From Candidatus Eisenbacteria bacterium (GTDB taxonomy: Bacteria; Eisenbacteria; RBG-16-71-46), in contig DASTBI010000204.1 of NCBI GenBank assembly GCA_035712145.1, forward strand, positions 1-36,283: 36,283 nucleotides of DNA. The letters are read 5' to 3'. The notes under the pieces are model-generated. The model was not told where the DNA came from and ran no database searches. It worked only from the letters and a program-made list of their open reading frames with translations. Position 1 is the stretch's first letter. Each line of letters starts with the position of its first letter. Positions 23,447-32,095 of the stretch are shown here, piece by piece. The position numbers and the translations under genes were made by a program.

Positions 23447-25048
23447 TCACTCCTCCGGCGGCTCCTCCCCTTCTTCTTCCGGGGCCTCGACCACGATCGC
23501 ATCCGTGGTGAGCACGAGGCCGCCGATGCTGGCGGCGTTCTGCAGCGCGCTGCGCGCCACCTTCGCCGCGTCGAGCACGCCGGCGGCGATCAAGTCACCG
23601 TAGCCGCCCGATAGCGCGTCGTAGCCGAACGGCCCTTCGCCGCGCCGGATGTTGGCGAGGGCGAGGGCTCCGTCCTCTCCCGCGTTGTCCGCGATCTGCC
23701 GCGCAGGCTCCTCGAGCGCGCGGCGCACGATGCCGCGCCCGTGGCCTTCGTCGCCAGCGCCACCTTGGGCCTCGATCGCGCGCTGGGCACGGAGCAGCGC
23801 CACGCCCCCGCCGACCACGACGCCTTCCTCGATCGCGGCCCGTGTGGCGGCCAGCGCGTCCTCGAGACGCGAGCGGCGCTCGCGCATCTCGATCTCGGTC
23901 GCGCCGCCGACGTAGACCACCGCGATCCCGCCCTGCAGCTTCGAGAGCCGGGCGCGGAGCTGGCTCTTCTCGTGATCGGAATCGCAGCGCGAGAGCTCGC
24001 GCTCGAGCTGCCGCAGGCGCTCGCGGATCTCCGTCTGGCGGCCACCGCCTTCGACCAGCGTGGTGCTCTCGCGATCGACGACCACCCGCTTCACCCTGCC
24101 GAAGTCCTCGGACTCGACCCGCTCGAGCGTGGTCCCGCGCTCGGCGCTCACGATCCGCGCGCCGGTGAGGACGGCCAGGTCCTCCATCAGCGCCCGGCGC
24201 TCGTCGCCGATCGCCGGCGCCTTGACCGCCACCGACGCCAGCGTGCCGCGCAGCCGGTTCACCACCATCATGGCGAGCGCTTCGCCTTCGACGTCATCCG
24301 CCACCACCAGCAGCGGCCGGCGGGTCCGCGCGGCAGTCTCGAGGACGTGGAGGAGCTGCTGCGAGGACGAGAGCTTGACGTCGGTGAGCAGCACCAGCGC
24401 GTTCTCGAGCGTCACCGACATGGCTTCCGGATCGGTGACGAAGTAAGGCGACAGATAGCCGCGATCGAAGCGCAGCCCTTCCACCACCTCGAGCTTGGTC
24501 TCGAAGCCGTGGCCATCCTCGATCGAGACCATTCCCTGGCGGCCGACCCGCTCGAGCGCCTCGGCGATCAGCTCCCCCATCGCGCGGTCGTGGTTGGCGG
24601 CCACGCTCGCCACACGCACGATGTCGGCCCGGCCCTCGATCGGCGTCGAGAGCCGCCGCAGCTCGTCGACCACGATGCCCACCGCGTGATCGATCCCGCG
24701 CTTGATCGCCATCGGGTGCGCGCCCGACGACACCGCGCGCAAGCCTTCGCCGACGATGCGGTGCGCGAGCACGGTGGCGGTGGTGGTGCCGTCCCCCGCC
24801 GTCTCGCCGGTCTTGGTGGCGACTTCGCGCAGCAGCAGCACGCCCATGTTCTCGAACGGATTCTCGAGCTCGATCTCCCGGGCGATCGTGAGCCCGTCGT
24901 TGGTGATGGTGGGCGGACCGTCCCGGCGATGGATGACCACGTTGCGTCCGCGCGGACCGAGCGTGACGCGGACCGCGCCGGCCAGCTGATCCACGCCACG
25001 CCACAAGGCGGCGCGCGCGGCGTCGTCGAACTCGATGCGCTTCCCCAT
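23447..25048 (-). CDS. groEL: GroEL-type chaperonin paralog (divergent, no adjacent groES)
   Basis: This 533-residue chaperonin keeps the ATP-site elements: [38 protein letters not shown] and [23 protein letters not shown] with its catalytic aspartate. Hydrophobic apical residues that bind substrate are also kept ([38 protein letters not shown]). It departs from the norm in its C-terminus, which is acidic ([12 protein letters not shown]) instead of the usual GGM repeats, and in having no groES or CIRCE element next to it. The ATG is at 25048. It is the last clear gene of operon C. A specialised second chaperonin is likely; whether a standard groES-groEL pair exists elsewhere cannot be seen here. 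Confidence 0.93.
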   Translation of the reverse strand: MGKRIEFDDAARAALWRGVDQLAGAVRVTLGPRGRNVVIHRRDGPPTITNDGLTIAREIELENPFENMGVLLLREVATKTGETAGDGTTTATVLAHRIVGEGLRAVSSGAHPMAIKRGIDHAVGIVVDELRRLSTPIEGRADIVRVASVAANHDRAMGELIAEALERVGRQGMVSIEDGHGFETKLEVVEGLRFDRGYLSPYFVTDPEAMSVTLENALVLLTDVKLSSSQQLLHVLETAARTRRPLLVVADDVEGEALAMMVVNRLRGTLASVAVKAPAIGDERRALMEDLAVLTGARIVSAERGTTLERVESEDFGRVKRVVVDRESTTLVEGGGRQTEIRERLRQLERELSRCDSDHEKSQLRARLSKLQGGIAVVYVGGATEIEMRERRSRLEDALAATRAAIEEGVVVGGGVALLRAQRAIEAQGGAGDEGHGRGIVRRALEEPARQIADNAGEDGALALANIRRGEGPFGYDALSGGYGDLIAAGVLDAAKVARSALQNAASIGGLVLTTDAIVVEAPEEEGEEPPEE

Positions 25049-25078
25049 GAGGTGTCGGTCCCTTTCGAGGTGCCGCGC

Positions 25079-26809
25079 TCAGCGCCGCGGCCGATGGCGC
25101 GCGAGGCGCAAGGCGTCGGCGCGAATCTCCGCGTCGGCCCCGGGCAGCGACGCGGCCCGCTCGTACCACAGCGCGGCGCCCGTCGAGTCCCCGAGGGTCT
25201 CGCGGCAGACGGCGGCATTGTATGCGAACTCGACGCTGGACGAATCGACCGCCGCCAGCTTCTCGTACTCCGTGGCCGCGGCGGCCCAGTCTCCGCCCTT
25301 GGCGAGCGCGCCGGCGAGCGTCTCGTGGTCGGTGACCCAGCGCGGGTTCTCGCGCCGCGCCGCCGCGACATCCTCGGCGCCGGCCACGACCGGCACCCAG
25401 CCCTCGACGTCGAAGCGGAAGAAGCGATCCTCTCCCGCCGGCTCCGATGGAAGGCGCGGGCGAAACGCCGGGTAGTAACCGCCGCGCAGCGTCGAATCGC
25501 CGTACCACACCCGCAGCGCAGGTGCGTCGCCGGCCAGGAACCCGACGTTGCTCGGCACCCGCACGAAGTAGAAGCGTGAGTGCGGCGGCGGATCGGGTGC
25601 GATGCGCCGGAGGTCGGCGCGCATGAAGGTGATGAAGGAGCCCGCCCGCCGCTGGTACCACTCGCTGCCCCAGTCACGCGAGGGCGTATCGGCGCGCGCG
25701 CTGCGCAGCACGACCATCAGCGTCACCAGCGCGAGTGCGAATCCCGGCCGTCTCGCCAGCAGCACTCCGAGCGCCAGCCAGGCGCCGAGCGCGCCGAGCA
25801 GCGCGTAATACGAGTGCCAGCCGAGCGTGGGCAGCAGCAACGGCGCCCAACCCGCCAGCGCCCAGACGCCGGCGAACGCCAGCACCGATCCGGCCGGCCG
25901 TGGAGGCGGCGAGGCGCGGCGCGCGCCCCACATCAGAAGGGCACCCAGCGCGAGCGCGCCGGGCAGCGCGCGCGCGAGCACCCACGACCACGGGCGCTCG
26001 GGGCGCGGCAGCGCGTCGAGGTTGAAGGGCACGGCGAGCGTGCGGCCGGCGATCATGTAGAGCGGTGGATGAAGTCCCGGCTCGAGAGGATCGGCGATCG
26101 GCTTCCACAGTCGGCCGCCCAGCACCGGATGGAACAGCGCCCAGGCGGCGACGATCACCGCCATCGGCCAGATCCACCGCAGCGCCTCGGACAGCGCTCG
26201 CCGGTCGATGAAGCGCCGGTGAGCGAGCGCGAGCGCGGGCAGCACGGCGGCGGCTTCCTTGCTGAGCAGCGCCAGCGCCAGCGCCGCGCAGGCGATGCCG
26301 CGCGCGCCGGCACTCACCGCGAGCAGGAACGCGATGGTGAACGCCAGCATCCACAGGTCCTGGACCCCGGCGATCCACACCATCGGAACGCCCCACGCCG
26401 AGAGCGTCGCCAGGCCGGCCACCGCGACCGTCGCCGCCCTCGTCCCGGCCAGCCGGCGGAACAGGACGAAGGCGCCGCCGAGCACGGCGAGCGCCAGCGC
26501 CCAGCTCACCAGATGGAAAGGTAGCTCGCGGGTCCCGAAGAGGTGCTGCAGGGTCCAGTAGTGGAGCTCACGCGACCAGGGCCGGTACCAGTGAAAGGCC
26601 AGCGCTTCCGGCTTCCACAGCGAGACGAACGACGCGGAGCGCGTCTTGTCGAGGAAGATGTAGTCGTCGTTGATGAAGGGAACCGACCAGGCGCCGGCGT
26701 ACTGGCTGACGAAGAAGACCGCGAGCCCGATCAGCACCGCGGCCAGCGGCAGGCTTCGCGCGCCGCGCCCTCCCGCGGCGGCGCGCGGGGCGCTCTTCAG
26801 GGCTTCCAC
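25079..26809 (-). CDS. multi-spanning membrane protein (GT-C-like) with C-terminal TPR region
   Basis: This 576-residue protein has about ten membrane segments in residues 15-400 and a short soluble C-terminus with two to three TPR-like helical pairs (LAGALAKGGDWAAAATEYEK, FAYNAAVCRETLGDS, GAALWYERAASLPG). The first external loop FINDDYIFLDK has the adjacent acidic pair expected in GT-C glycosyltransferases. HWYRPWSRELHYW parallels the SREL segment of the protein at 16930-18939. A role in moving lipid-linked sugars is possible; no substrate is indicated. The GTG at 26809 overlaps the preceding gene by 13 bases; a later GTG is possible. The gap to groEL is 30 bases. Confidence 0.75.
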   Translation of the reverse strand: MEALKSAPRAAAGGRGARSLPLAAVLIGLAVFFVSQYAGAWSVPFINDDYIFLDKTRSASFVSLWKPEALAFHWYRPWSRELHYWTLQHLFGTRELPFHLVSWALALAVLGGAFVLFRRLAGTRAATVAVAGLATLSAWGVPMVWIAGVQDLWMLAFTIAFLLAVSAGARGIACAALALALLSKEAAAVLPALALAHRRFIDRRALSEALRWIWPMAVIVAAWALFHPVLGGRLWKPIADPLEPGLHPPLYMIAGRTLAVPFNLDALPRPERPWSWVLARALPGALALGALLMWGARRASPPPRPAGSVLAFAGVWALAGWAPLLLPTLGWHSYYALLGALGAWLALGVLLARRPGFALALVTLMVVLRSARADTPSRDWGSEWYQRRAGSFITFMRADLRRIAPDPPPHSRFYFVRVPSNVGFLAGDAPALRVWYGDSTLRGGYYPAFRPRLPSEPAGEDRFFRFDVEGWVPVVAGAEDVAAARRENPRWVTDHETLAGALAKGGDWAAAATEYEKLAAVDSSSVEFAYNAAVCRETLGDSTGAALWYERAASLPGADAEIRADALRLARHRPRR

Positions 26810-27879
26810 TCCGCGAGGAAGAGATTGGTCTCGCCGCGCCCCTTGGCCCCCCGGTTCGACGAGAACACCAGCCACCGGCCATCGGGGCTGAACATCGGAA
26901 AACCATCGAACGTCGCGTCGCGGGTGACGGCCTTGGGCTCCCCGCCCGCCACCGGCACGAGGTAGAGGTCGAAGTTCCGTCCCCGCGGGTTCTCCCAATT
27001 GGAGGAGTAGATGAGCGACTTGCCGTCCGGCGTGAAGTACGGCGCGAACGAGGCGCCGGGCTTGTCGGTCACCTTCCGCTTGCCCGATCCGTCGGCCTTC
27101 ATCACCCACAGATCCAGATGCGACGGCCGGATCAAGTGCTTCGCCAGCAGCTTCTGGTAATCGGCGCGTGACGAGTCGCTCGCGGGGTACTCGGCTCGCC
27201 AGCAGATCCACTCGCCGTCCCGGGAGAAGAAGGCGCCGCCGTCGTAGCCCGCCTGGCTGGTGAGCCGCGTCACGTCGGAGCCGTCGGACTTCATCTTGTA
27301 GAGGTCGAGGTCACCGTCGCGGACCGAGGTGAACACGATCCACTTGCCATCGGTCGACACCGTGGCTTCCGCGTCGTATCCGGGCGTGCGCGTGAGCCGA
27401 TCGAGGTCGGTGCCGTCGGGCTTGGCGGTGAAGATGTCGTACGAGGGGTAGAGCGCCCACACGTAGCCTTGCGAGAAGTCCGGCAACGGCGGGCACGTGT
27501 CCGCGCCCAGGTGCGTGGACGAGAACAGCACGCGGCGGTCGGCGTCATAGAAGTACCCGCAGGTCGTGCGCCCCTTGCCGTTGCTGACCCGCCGCACCGC
27601 GCCGGTGCCGAGCTCCATCACGAACTGCTGGTCGCACGGGTAGCCGTCACGAGTCGACTGGAAGATCAGCTTGGTGCCGTCGGCCGACCAGTAGGCCTCG
27701 GCATTCTCACCGCCGAAGGTGAGCTGCCACAGGCGTGCGATGTGGGTCTCCCCTTTGCGGATCAGAGTGTCGGCCGCCACGGCGGTCGGAGGCACGGGAC
27801 GGGCGGGGGGCTGGCCCATCGCGAGCGGCGCGATCGCGAGTGCGATGAGCGCCGGAGCGGCGAGGCGCGCGGCCTTCAT
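26797..27879 (-). CDS. exported TolB-like PD40 beta-propeller protein
   Basis: This 360-residue protein has a signal peptide (basic MKAARLAA, hydrophobic core, cleavage near MGQ at about 20-23) and five to six PD40/WD40-like blades. Each blade shows the SxDGxxIxFxS...DLYxxxxDG pattern, for example AEATVSTDGKWIVFTSVRDG and GFPMFSPDGRWLVFSSNRG. TolB and related propellers act in the periplasm, often with peptidases. The immediate upstream overlap (ATGA) with the M28 peptidase gene suggests a joint role in handling exported peptides, but no catalytic residues lie in this chain. Confidence 0.88.
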   Translation of the reverse strand: MKAARLAAPALIALAIAPLAMGQPPARPVPPTAVAADTLIRKGETHIARLWQLTFGGENAEAYWSADGTKLIFQSTRDGYPCDQQFVMELGTGAVRRVSNGKGRTTCGYFYDADRRVLFSSTHLGADTCPPLPDFSQGYVWALYPSYDIFTAKPDGTDLDRLTRTPGYDAEATVSTDGKWIVFTSVRDGDLDLYKMKSDGSDVTRLTSQAGYDGGAFFSRDGEWICWRAEYPASDSSRADYQKLLAKHLIRPSHLDLWVMKADGSGKRKVTDKPGASFAPYFTPDGKSLIYSSNWENPRGRNFDLYLVPVAGGEPKAVTRDATFDGFPMFSPDGRWLVFSSNRGAKGRGETNLFLAEWKP

Positions 27880-29714
27880 GGGCGCCTCCCGAGCAACGCG
27901 ACCACGTCCACGTCGGCGCCGCCGCGATGCACGGTGATCCGCACTTCCTGACCGGGCTTTCGCGAGCGCAGCGCGAAGGTGTAGTCGTAGATGTTGTCGA
28001 TGCGCACGCCGTCGAACTTCACGATCACGTCGCCTCCCCGCAGGCCGGCCTTCTCCGCCGGGCTGCCGTTGCGAACTCCCGAGAGCAGCACGCCGCCCTC
28101 GGTCTTGAGGTAGTCGGGGATCGTCCCCAGATAGGCGCCGTAGCCGCCTCCGCCGGCGATGCGGCCCATCGAGCTGTCCGCCTGGGCACGCACGTAGGTC
28201 GGTTTCGGGCGCGCGTCCAGCGAGTCGATGAGCGCCGCCGCGAAGCGCGCGACCTTCGACAGCCCTTCGTAATTGACCTTGTCCCAGGTGTCGCTCGGCC
28301 GGTGGTAGTCGGCATGAGCGCCGGTGAAGAGCATCAGCACGGGCACCTTCCTCTTGTAGAAAGACGAATGGTCGCTCGGCCCGAAGCCGTCGCTCGAGGT
28401 CTTGAGGTCGAACTTCTCGGTGGCCTGGTTCACGCGCGGCACGAAATCAGCGAACTCGGTCGCGGTGCCGGTGCCCATGACCATCAGCCGGTTGTCGCGC
28501 AGCCGCCCCACCATGTCCATGTTGAGCATCGCTTCGATGCTCTCGAGCGGGCGCGTCGGCTGGTCCACGAAGTGGCCCGAGCCGACGAGCCCCATCTCTT
28601 CGCCGGTGTAGGCGCAGAACACCAGGTTGTGGAGCGGCCGCCTCCCCGCCTTGGCATGCCGTCCCGCGCGCGACGCGACCTCCATCATCGCGGCCACGCC
28701 CGAGGCGTTGTCATCGGCGCCGACGTGCGGCACGCGCTCGTTGGGCGCCAGCGACGATTCGCCACCGTAGCCGAGGTGATCGTAGTGGGCGCCCACGACG
28801 AGCGTGCGCGTGGTGTCGCGGCCCGGGATCCATCCGACGACGTTCCTGATGACCGCCTTGGTGCGCTTCAGCGTCACGGTGACGATCGCGGATTCCGGAA
28901 GCGCGATGCTATGCGGCCGTCCGCGCGAGTCGATCGCTTCCTGCAGCGAGGCCAGCGTCGCGCCCGGAGGCAGCAAGGCTTGCGCGGCCTTCTCCGAGAG
29001 CTGCGCCGCCAGGAGCCCGCTCGTCATATAGCCGGCGCCGTCGGCGCGCGGCTTCCGCAGCGGCTCGCCGGCGTGGTGGCGGGGACCGTTCACCACCAGC
29101 ATGCCGAGCGCGCCGTGCTCGCGCGCGTTGATCGCCTTGGTGCGCAGCTCGGCATGGGGCGTGTTGACGCTGCCGTCGAACCGGCTGGTCGAGTCCATCT
29201 CACCAGGCTCCTGCGTGAGCACGAGCACCAGCTTGTCGCGCACGTCGAGGCCGGCGTAATCGTCGTAGTCGAACGCCGGCGCAGTGATGCCGTAGCCCGC
29301 GAACACCACCGGCGCTTTCAGCGTGCCATTGGTCGAGAAGCCGATCGGCTGGAAGTCCTCCCCGACCGCGAACCTCCGGCCGCGCACTTCGAGTCCTCCC
29401 GGGACGCCGACCTCGACTCCGGTCGTGACCTCGATCGGCTGGAAGAAGGCGCCGTCTTCTCCCCCGGGCTCGAGGCCGAAGCCGCGCATGCGACCGGCGA
29501 GGTACTCCGCCGCCTGTTCCTGCCCTTTGGTCCCTGGCCCGCGCCCTTCCCACGCGGGATCGGCCATACGACGAACGTCCTCGCGCAGAAGGCCTTGGAG
29601 GTCTTTCCTCCACTTCTGATCGAGGTCGGTCCTGGAGGTGGCGGCGCCGAGGAGGGCCGCTGCCCACAACAATCCGACGGCCGTCATCCACCACCGTGCG
29701 CGAGGTCGCTTCAT
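27876..29714 (-). CDS. exported M28 aminopeptidase with PA and PDZ domains
   Basis: This 612-residue protein opens with a signal-like helix (TAVGLLWAAALLGAAT). A PA-type insert follows at about 120-260 (FDYDDYAGLDVRDKLVLVL). The M28 zinc peptidase domain spans about 285-505. All five zinc ligands and the catalytic pair are visible: His310 in GAHYDHLG, bridging Asp334 in GADDNASGV, Glu372 and Glu373 in YTGEEMGL, Asp400 in LNMDMVGRL and His471 in DYHRPSDTW. A PDZ domain at about 530-605 (NGSPAEKAGLRGGDVIVKFD) closes the protein. It should remove N-terminal residues from peptides outside the cytoplasm. The ATG at 29714 has GGGAGGAG upstream and overlaps the coaX stop. Confidence 0.95.
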   Translation of the reverse strand: MKRPRARWWMTAVGLLWAAALLGAATSRTDLDQKWRKDLQGLLREDVRRMADPAWEGRGPGTKGQEQAAEYLAGRMRGFGLEPGGEDGAFFQPIEVTTGVEVGVPGGLEVRGRRFAVGEDFQPIGFSTNGTLKAPVVFAGYGITAPAFDYDDYAGLDVRDKLVLVLTQEPGEMDSTSRFDGSVNTPHAELRTKAINAREHGALGMLVVNGPRHHAGEPLRKPRADGAGYMTSGLLAAQLSEKAAQALLPPGATLASLQEAIDSRGRPHSIALPESAIVTVTLKRTKAVIRNVVGWIPGRDTTRTLVVGAHYDHLGYGGESSLAPNERVPHVGADDNASGVAAMMEVASRAGRHAKAGRRPLHNLVFCAYTGEEMGLVGSGHFVDQPTRPLESIEAMLNMDMVGRLRDNRLMVMGTGTATEFADFVPRVNQATEKFDLKTSSDGFGPSDHSSFYKRKVPVLMLFTGAHADYHRPSDTWDKVNYEGLSKVARFAAALIDSLDARPKPTYVRAQADSSMGRIAGGGGYGAYLGTIPDYLKTEGGVLLSGVRNGSPAEKAGLRGGDVIVKFDGVRIDNIYDYTFALRSRKPGQEVRITVHRGGADVDVVALLGRRP

Positions 29715-30538
29715 CGATTCTCCTCCCAGATCGAGGCCATGCCTTTGAGCGTCAGCGTCTCGTCGACGCGGTTGATGGTCTCGCATTCGGCGGCCACCAC
29801 GTGAGCAAGGCCACCGGTCGCAATCACATGAGGGGTTCCCTTCATCTCGAGCGCGAGCCTACGGACGAGCGCGTCCACCTGGCCCGCGGCGCCCCAGATC
29901 ACCCCGGCCTGCAGCGCCTCTTCGGTCGACCGGCCCACGGCGTGCGATGGGCGCCGCAGCTCCACCCGGGCGATGCGCGCCGCCCGGCGGTACAGCTCCT
30001 CCGCCGAGGTCAGCACTCCGGGAGCGATGATGCCGCCGAGGAACGCGCCCTGCGGGGAGACGCAATCGAAGGTGGTGGCGGTGCCGAGATCGACGACGAT
30101 CGCCGGCGTTCCGTAGAGATCGCGCGCCGCGATCGCGTTGGCGAGCCGGTCGGGGCCGACCGCGGTGCGATCGTGGTAGCGGATCGGCATGCTCTTCACC
30201 GTCGACACGCCCACCTCGACCGGAGGAGCGCCGGCCACGCGCTCGAGTGCTCTGACCCACGCCAGCGTGAGCGCCGGCGCCACCGAGCACACCACCGATC
30301 CGGCGAGCGAGCCGGCCGCCGTCTGCGCCGAGGCCAGCAGCGACTCGACGCGCAGGCGCGCCTCGTCGGACGTGGTCCGCCCCGAGCTGAGCCGCCAGTG
30401 CTGCCGGGCATCGAGGCCTTCCATCAGCGCCAGCTTGGTCTCGCTGGTGCCGATGTCGACCGCGAGGATCCGGCTCGATCCCTTGATCCGGCGAGGCCGT
30501 CGCGAGCTCGTGGCTGGCTTGCGCTTCTTCTCAGGCAC
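29711..30538 (-). CDS. coaX: type III pantothenate kinase
   Basis: This 275-residue enzyme makes 4'-phosphopantothenate, the committed step to coenzyme A. It has the ASKHA-fold motifs: the phosphate loop DIGTSETKLAL at about 28-38, GPDRLANAIAARDLYG, IVVDLGTATTFDCVSPQGAF (catalytic Asp150) with GGIIAPGV after it, and a final ATGGLA. The phosphate loop normally reads DxGNT; here the Asn-Thr is replaced by Thr-Ser. A basic 20-residue N-terminal extension is also unusual. The GTG at 30538 has GAGGAGG at a spacing of 6 and overlaps tatC by 8 bases. It completes the pan/CoA theme begun by panB and panC in operon A. Confidence 0.92.
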   Translation of the reverse strand: MPEKKRKPATSSRRPRRIKGSSRILAVDIGTSETKLALMEGLDARQHWRLSSGRTTSDEARLRVESLLASAQTAAGSLAGSVVCSVAPALTLAWVRALERVAGAPPVEVGVSTVKSMPIRYHDRTAVGPDRLANAIAARDLYGTPAIVVDLGTATTFDCVSPQGAFLGGIIAPGVLTSAEELYRRAARIARVELRRPSHAVGRSTEEALQAGVIWGAAGQVDALVRRLALEMKGTPHVIATGGLAHVVAAECETINRVDETLTLKGMASIWEENR

Positions 30539-31295
30539 CGTGAACCTCCTCGATCGACGCATCGGTGCGCGCGCGGCGTCGCGCCACCAGCCACGAAAGC
30601 CCGACGCTCACGAAATAGAGCACCGTCATCGGCAGCCCCATCACGATCTGCGCCGTCACCACGTCGCCGGGCGTGATGATGGCCGTGAGCAGGAAGGCGC
30701 CGACGATGGCGAAGCGCCACTGCTGGAGCAGCACGCGCGGCGTGACCAGCCCGAGCGCGGTGAGCGTCATGGTCACGAGCGGCAGCTGGCACAACAGGCC
30801 GCACGCGAACCCCAGGTTGTAGAAGAAGCCGAGCAGGTCGCTCAAGCGGATCTGCGCCACCATGCTGGGCGTCATGAATCCCGACAGCACGTCGAGCACG
30901 AGCGGCACGACGTAGGCGAAGGCCGCCCACATGCCGAGGGCGAACAGGAGCATCGAGAGCAGCGCCATCGGAAGGATCATGGAGCGCTCGCGCTTGAGCA
31001 GCCCGGGAACGATGAACTGCCACACCCGGTAGAACACGTAAGGCGAGACTAGCAGCAGGCCCAGCATCAGCGACAGCTTGAAGCGCTCGTTGAAGGCTTC
31101 GAGCGGCGCCAGCACGATGGTGTGGCCGACGCTCCTCTTGATGAGCGTCTCCATGACCATGGGCGCGAACATCCATCCCGCGATCGCGCCCGCCAGGCAG
31201 GCGACCACGACGTGCATCAGCACCCGCCGGAACTCGTCGAGATGCTCGAGGAACGGCATCTCTCCGGTCTGGCGCGGGTCCGGGCGTCCGCTCAC
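30531..31295 (-). CDS. tatC: Sec-independent protein translocase TatC
   Basis: This 254-residue membrane protein recognises twin-arginine signal peptides. The N-terminal motif MPFLEHLDEFRRVL, with the conserved acidic residues, is followed by six predicted membrane helices. Typical segments are LSLMLGLLLVSPYVFYRVWQ, FIVPGLLKRER and LAVVGAFLLTAIITPGD-like sequence (here FAIVGAFLLTAIITPGD). The GTG at 31295 overlaps the birA stop (GTGA), with GGGGAG seven bases upstream. TatA is encoded 19 kb away. Confidence 0.96.
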   Translation of the reverse strand: MSGRPDPRQTGEMPFLEHLDEFRRVLMHVVVACLAGAIAGWMFAPMVMETLIKRSVGHTIVLAPLEAFNERFKLSLMLGLLLVSPYVFYRVWQFIVPGLLKRERSMILPMALLSMLLFALGMWAAFAYVVPLVLDVLSGFMTPSMVAQIRLSDLLGFFYNLGFACGLLCQLPLVTMTLTALGLVTPRVLLQQWRFAIVGAFLLTAIITPGDVVTAQIVMGLPMTVLYFVSVGLSWLVARRRARTDASIEEVHGA

Positions 31296-32095
31296 GGCGC
31301 GTCTCCCCACGACACCTCGAGATCGCCCGCGAACACCGTCGTGCGCTCCCCGGTCGCGGTCTCGACGATCAGCCCCCCGGACGGATCCAGGTCGCGCGCC
31401 ACGCCCTCGAGCACGCCGGCGCCGGTGCGCACCGTGACCGGCCGTCCCCAGAAGCCCGCCTGCTTTCGCCACGCCTCGAGCACCTCGTCGTGATCGCCTT
31501 CCTGGTGCTCGTCCCACAGCGGCTCGAGCGCGTTGAGGAACGCGGCCGCCACGCCTTCACGCGGCACGCGACGGCCTTCGATCGCGAGCGAGGTGGCCTG
31601 GTCCCGGAGCTCGGGCGGGAAATCTTCTTTGCTCTGAGCCACGTTGACCCCCACGCCCATGACCACGATGTCCGTGCCTTCGGCGTTGCGGCGGCTCTCG
31701 GCGAGGATCCCCGAGAGCTTGCGACCGCCGGCCAGCAAGTCGTTCGGCCACTTGAGGCGCGCCTGGAAGCCGAGCGCGTCCAGCCCGCGGGCGAGCGCCA
31801 GCCCCGCCACCAGGGGCGCCGTGGTCAAAGCACCCCGGTCGCAACCCGGATGGAGCAGCACCGAGAGCGCCAGCCCCTTCGCGGGTGCGGTGTGCCACGA
31901 TCGTCCCGCGCGGCCGCGGCCGCGCGTCTGCGCATCGGCGATCACGCAGGCGCCTTCGTCGGCGCCTTGCTGGGCCAGGTCCCACAGCAGGTCGTTGGTG
32001 GAGTCCACCTCGGCGCGCGTGAAGAGCACGTGCCCGAGCCGATGGGTCCTCAGCGAGCGCTGGAAGAGCGCGCGGTCGAAGGTGCCTTCAGCCAA
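31292..32095 (-). CDS. birA: biotin--[acetyl-CoA-carboxylase] ligase, catalytic form without HTH
   Basis: This 267-residue enzyme activates biotin as biotinyl-AMP and attaches it to carboxylase carrier proteins. The conserved parts are AEVDSTNDLLWDLAQQG, the nucleotide loop GRGRAGRSWH (about 59-68), KWPNDLL with the catalytic lysine, GRKLSGILAE and GVGVNV, then a small C-terminal SH3-like domain (GVARDLDPSGGLIVET). The N-terminal helix-turn-helix of bifunctional BirA is absent, so it should not repress biotin genes. The TTG at 32095 overlaps nadC by eight bases. Confidence 0.95.
   Translation of the reverse strand: MAEGTFDRALFQRSLRTHRLGHVLFTRAEVDSTNDLLWDLAQQGADEGACVIADAQTRGRGRAGRSWHTAPAKGLALSVLLHPGCDRGALTTAPLVAGLALARGLDALGFQARLKWPNDLLAGGRKLSGILAESRRNAEGTDIVVMGVGVNVAQSKEDFPPELRDQATSLAIEGRRVPREGVAAAFLNALEPLWDEHQEGDHDEVLEAWRKQAGFWGRPVTVRTGAGVLEGVARDLDPSGGLIVETATGERTTVFAGDLEVSWGDAP

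Noticed and set aside
22869-23450. Full 193-residue frame that starts GTGA on the groEL stop
   Set aside because: The first 100 residues are Arg/Pro/Ser/Gly-rich and run through two strong hairpins. Only the last 90 codons look at all coding, so only they are listed.
27927-29804. 625-codon plus-strand frame opposite the M28 peptidase
   Set aside because: It is antisense to a gene with every zinc ligand in place. Its composition is typical of a shadow frame.
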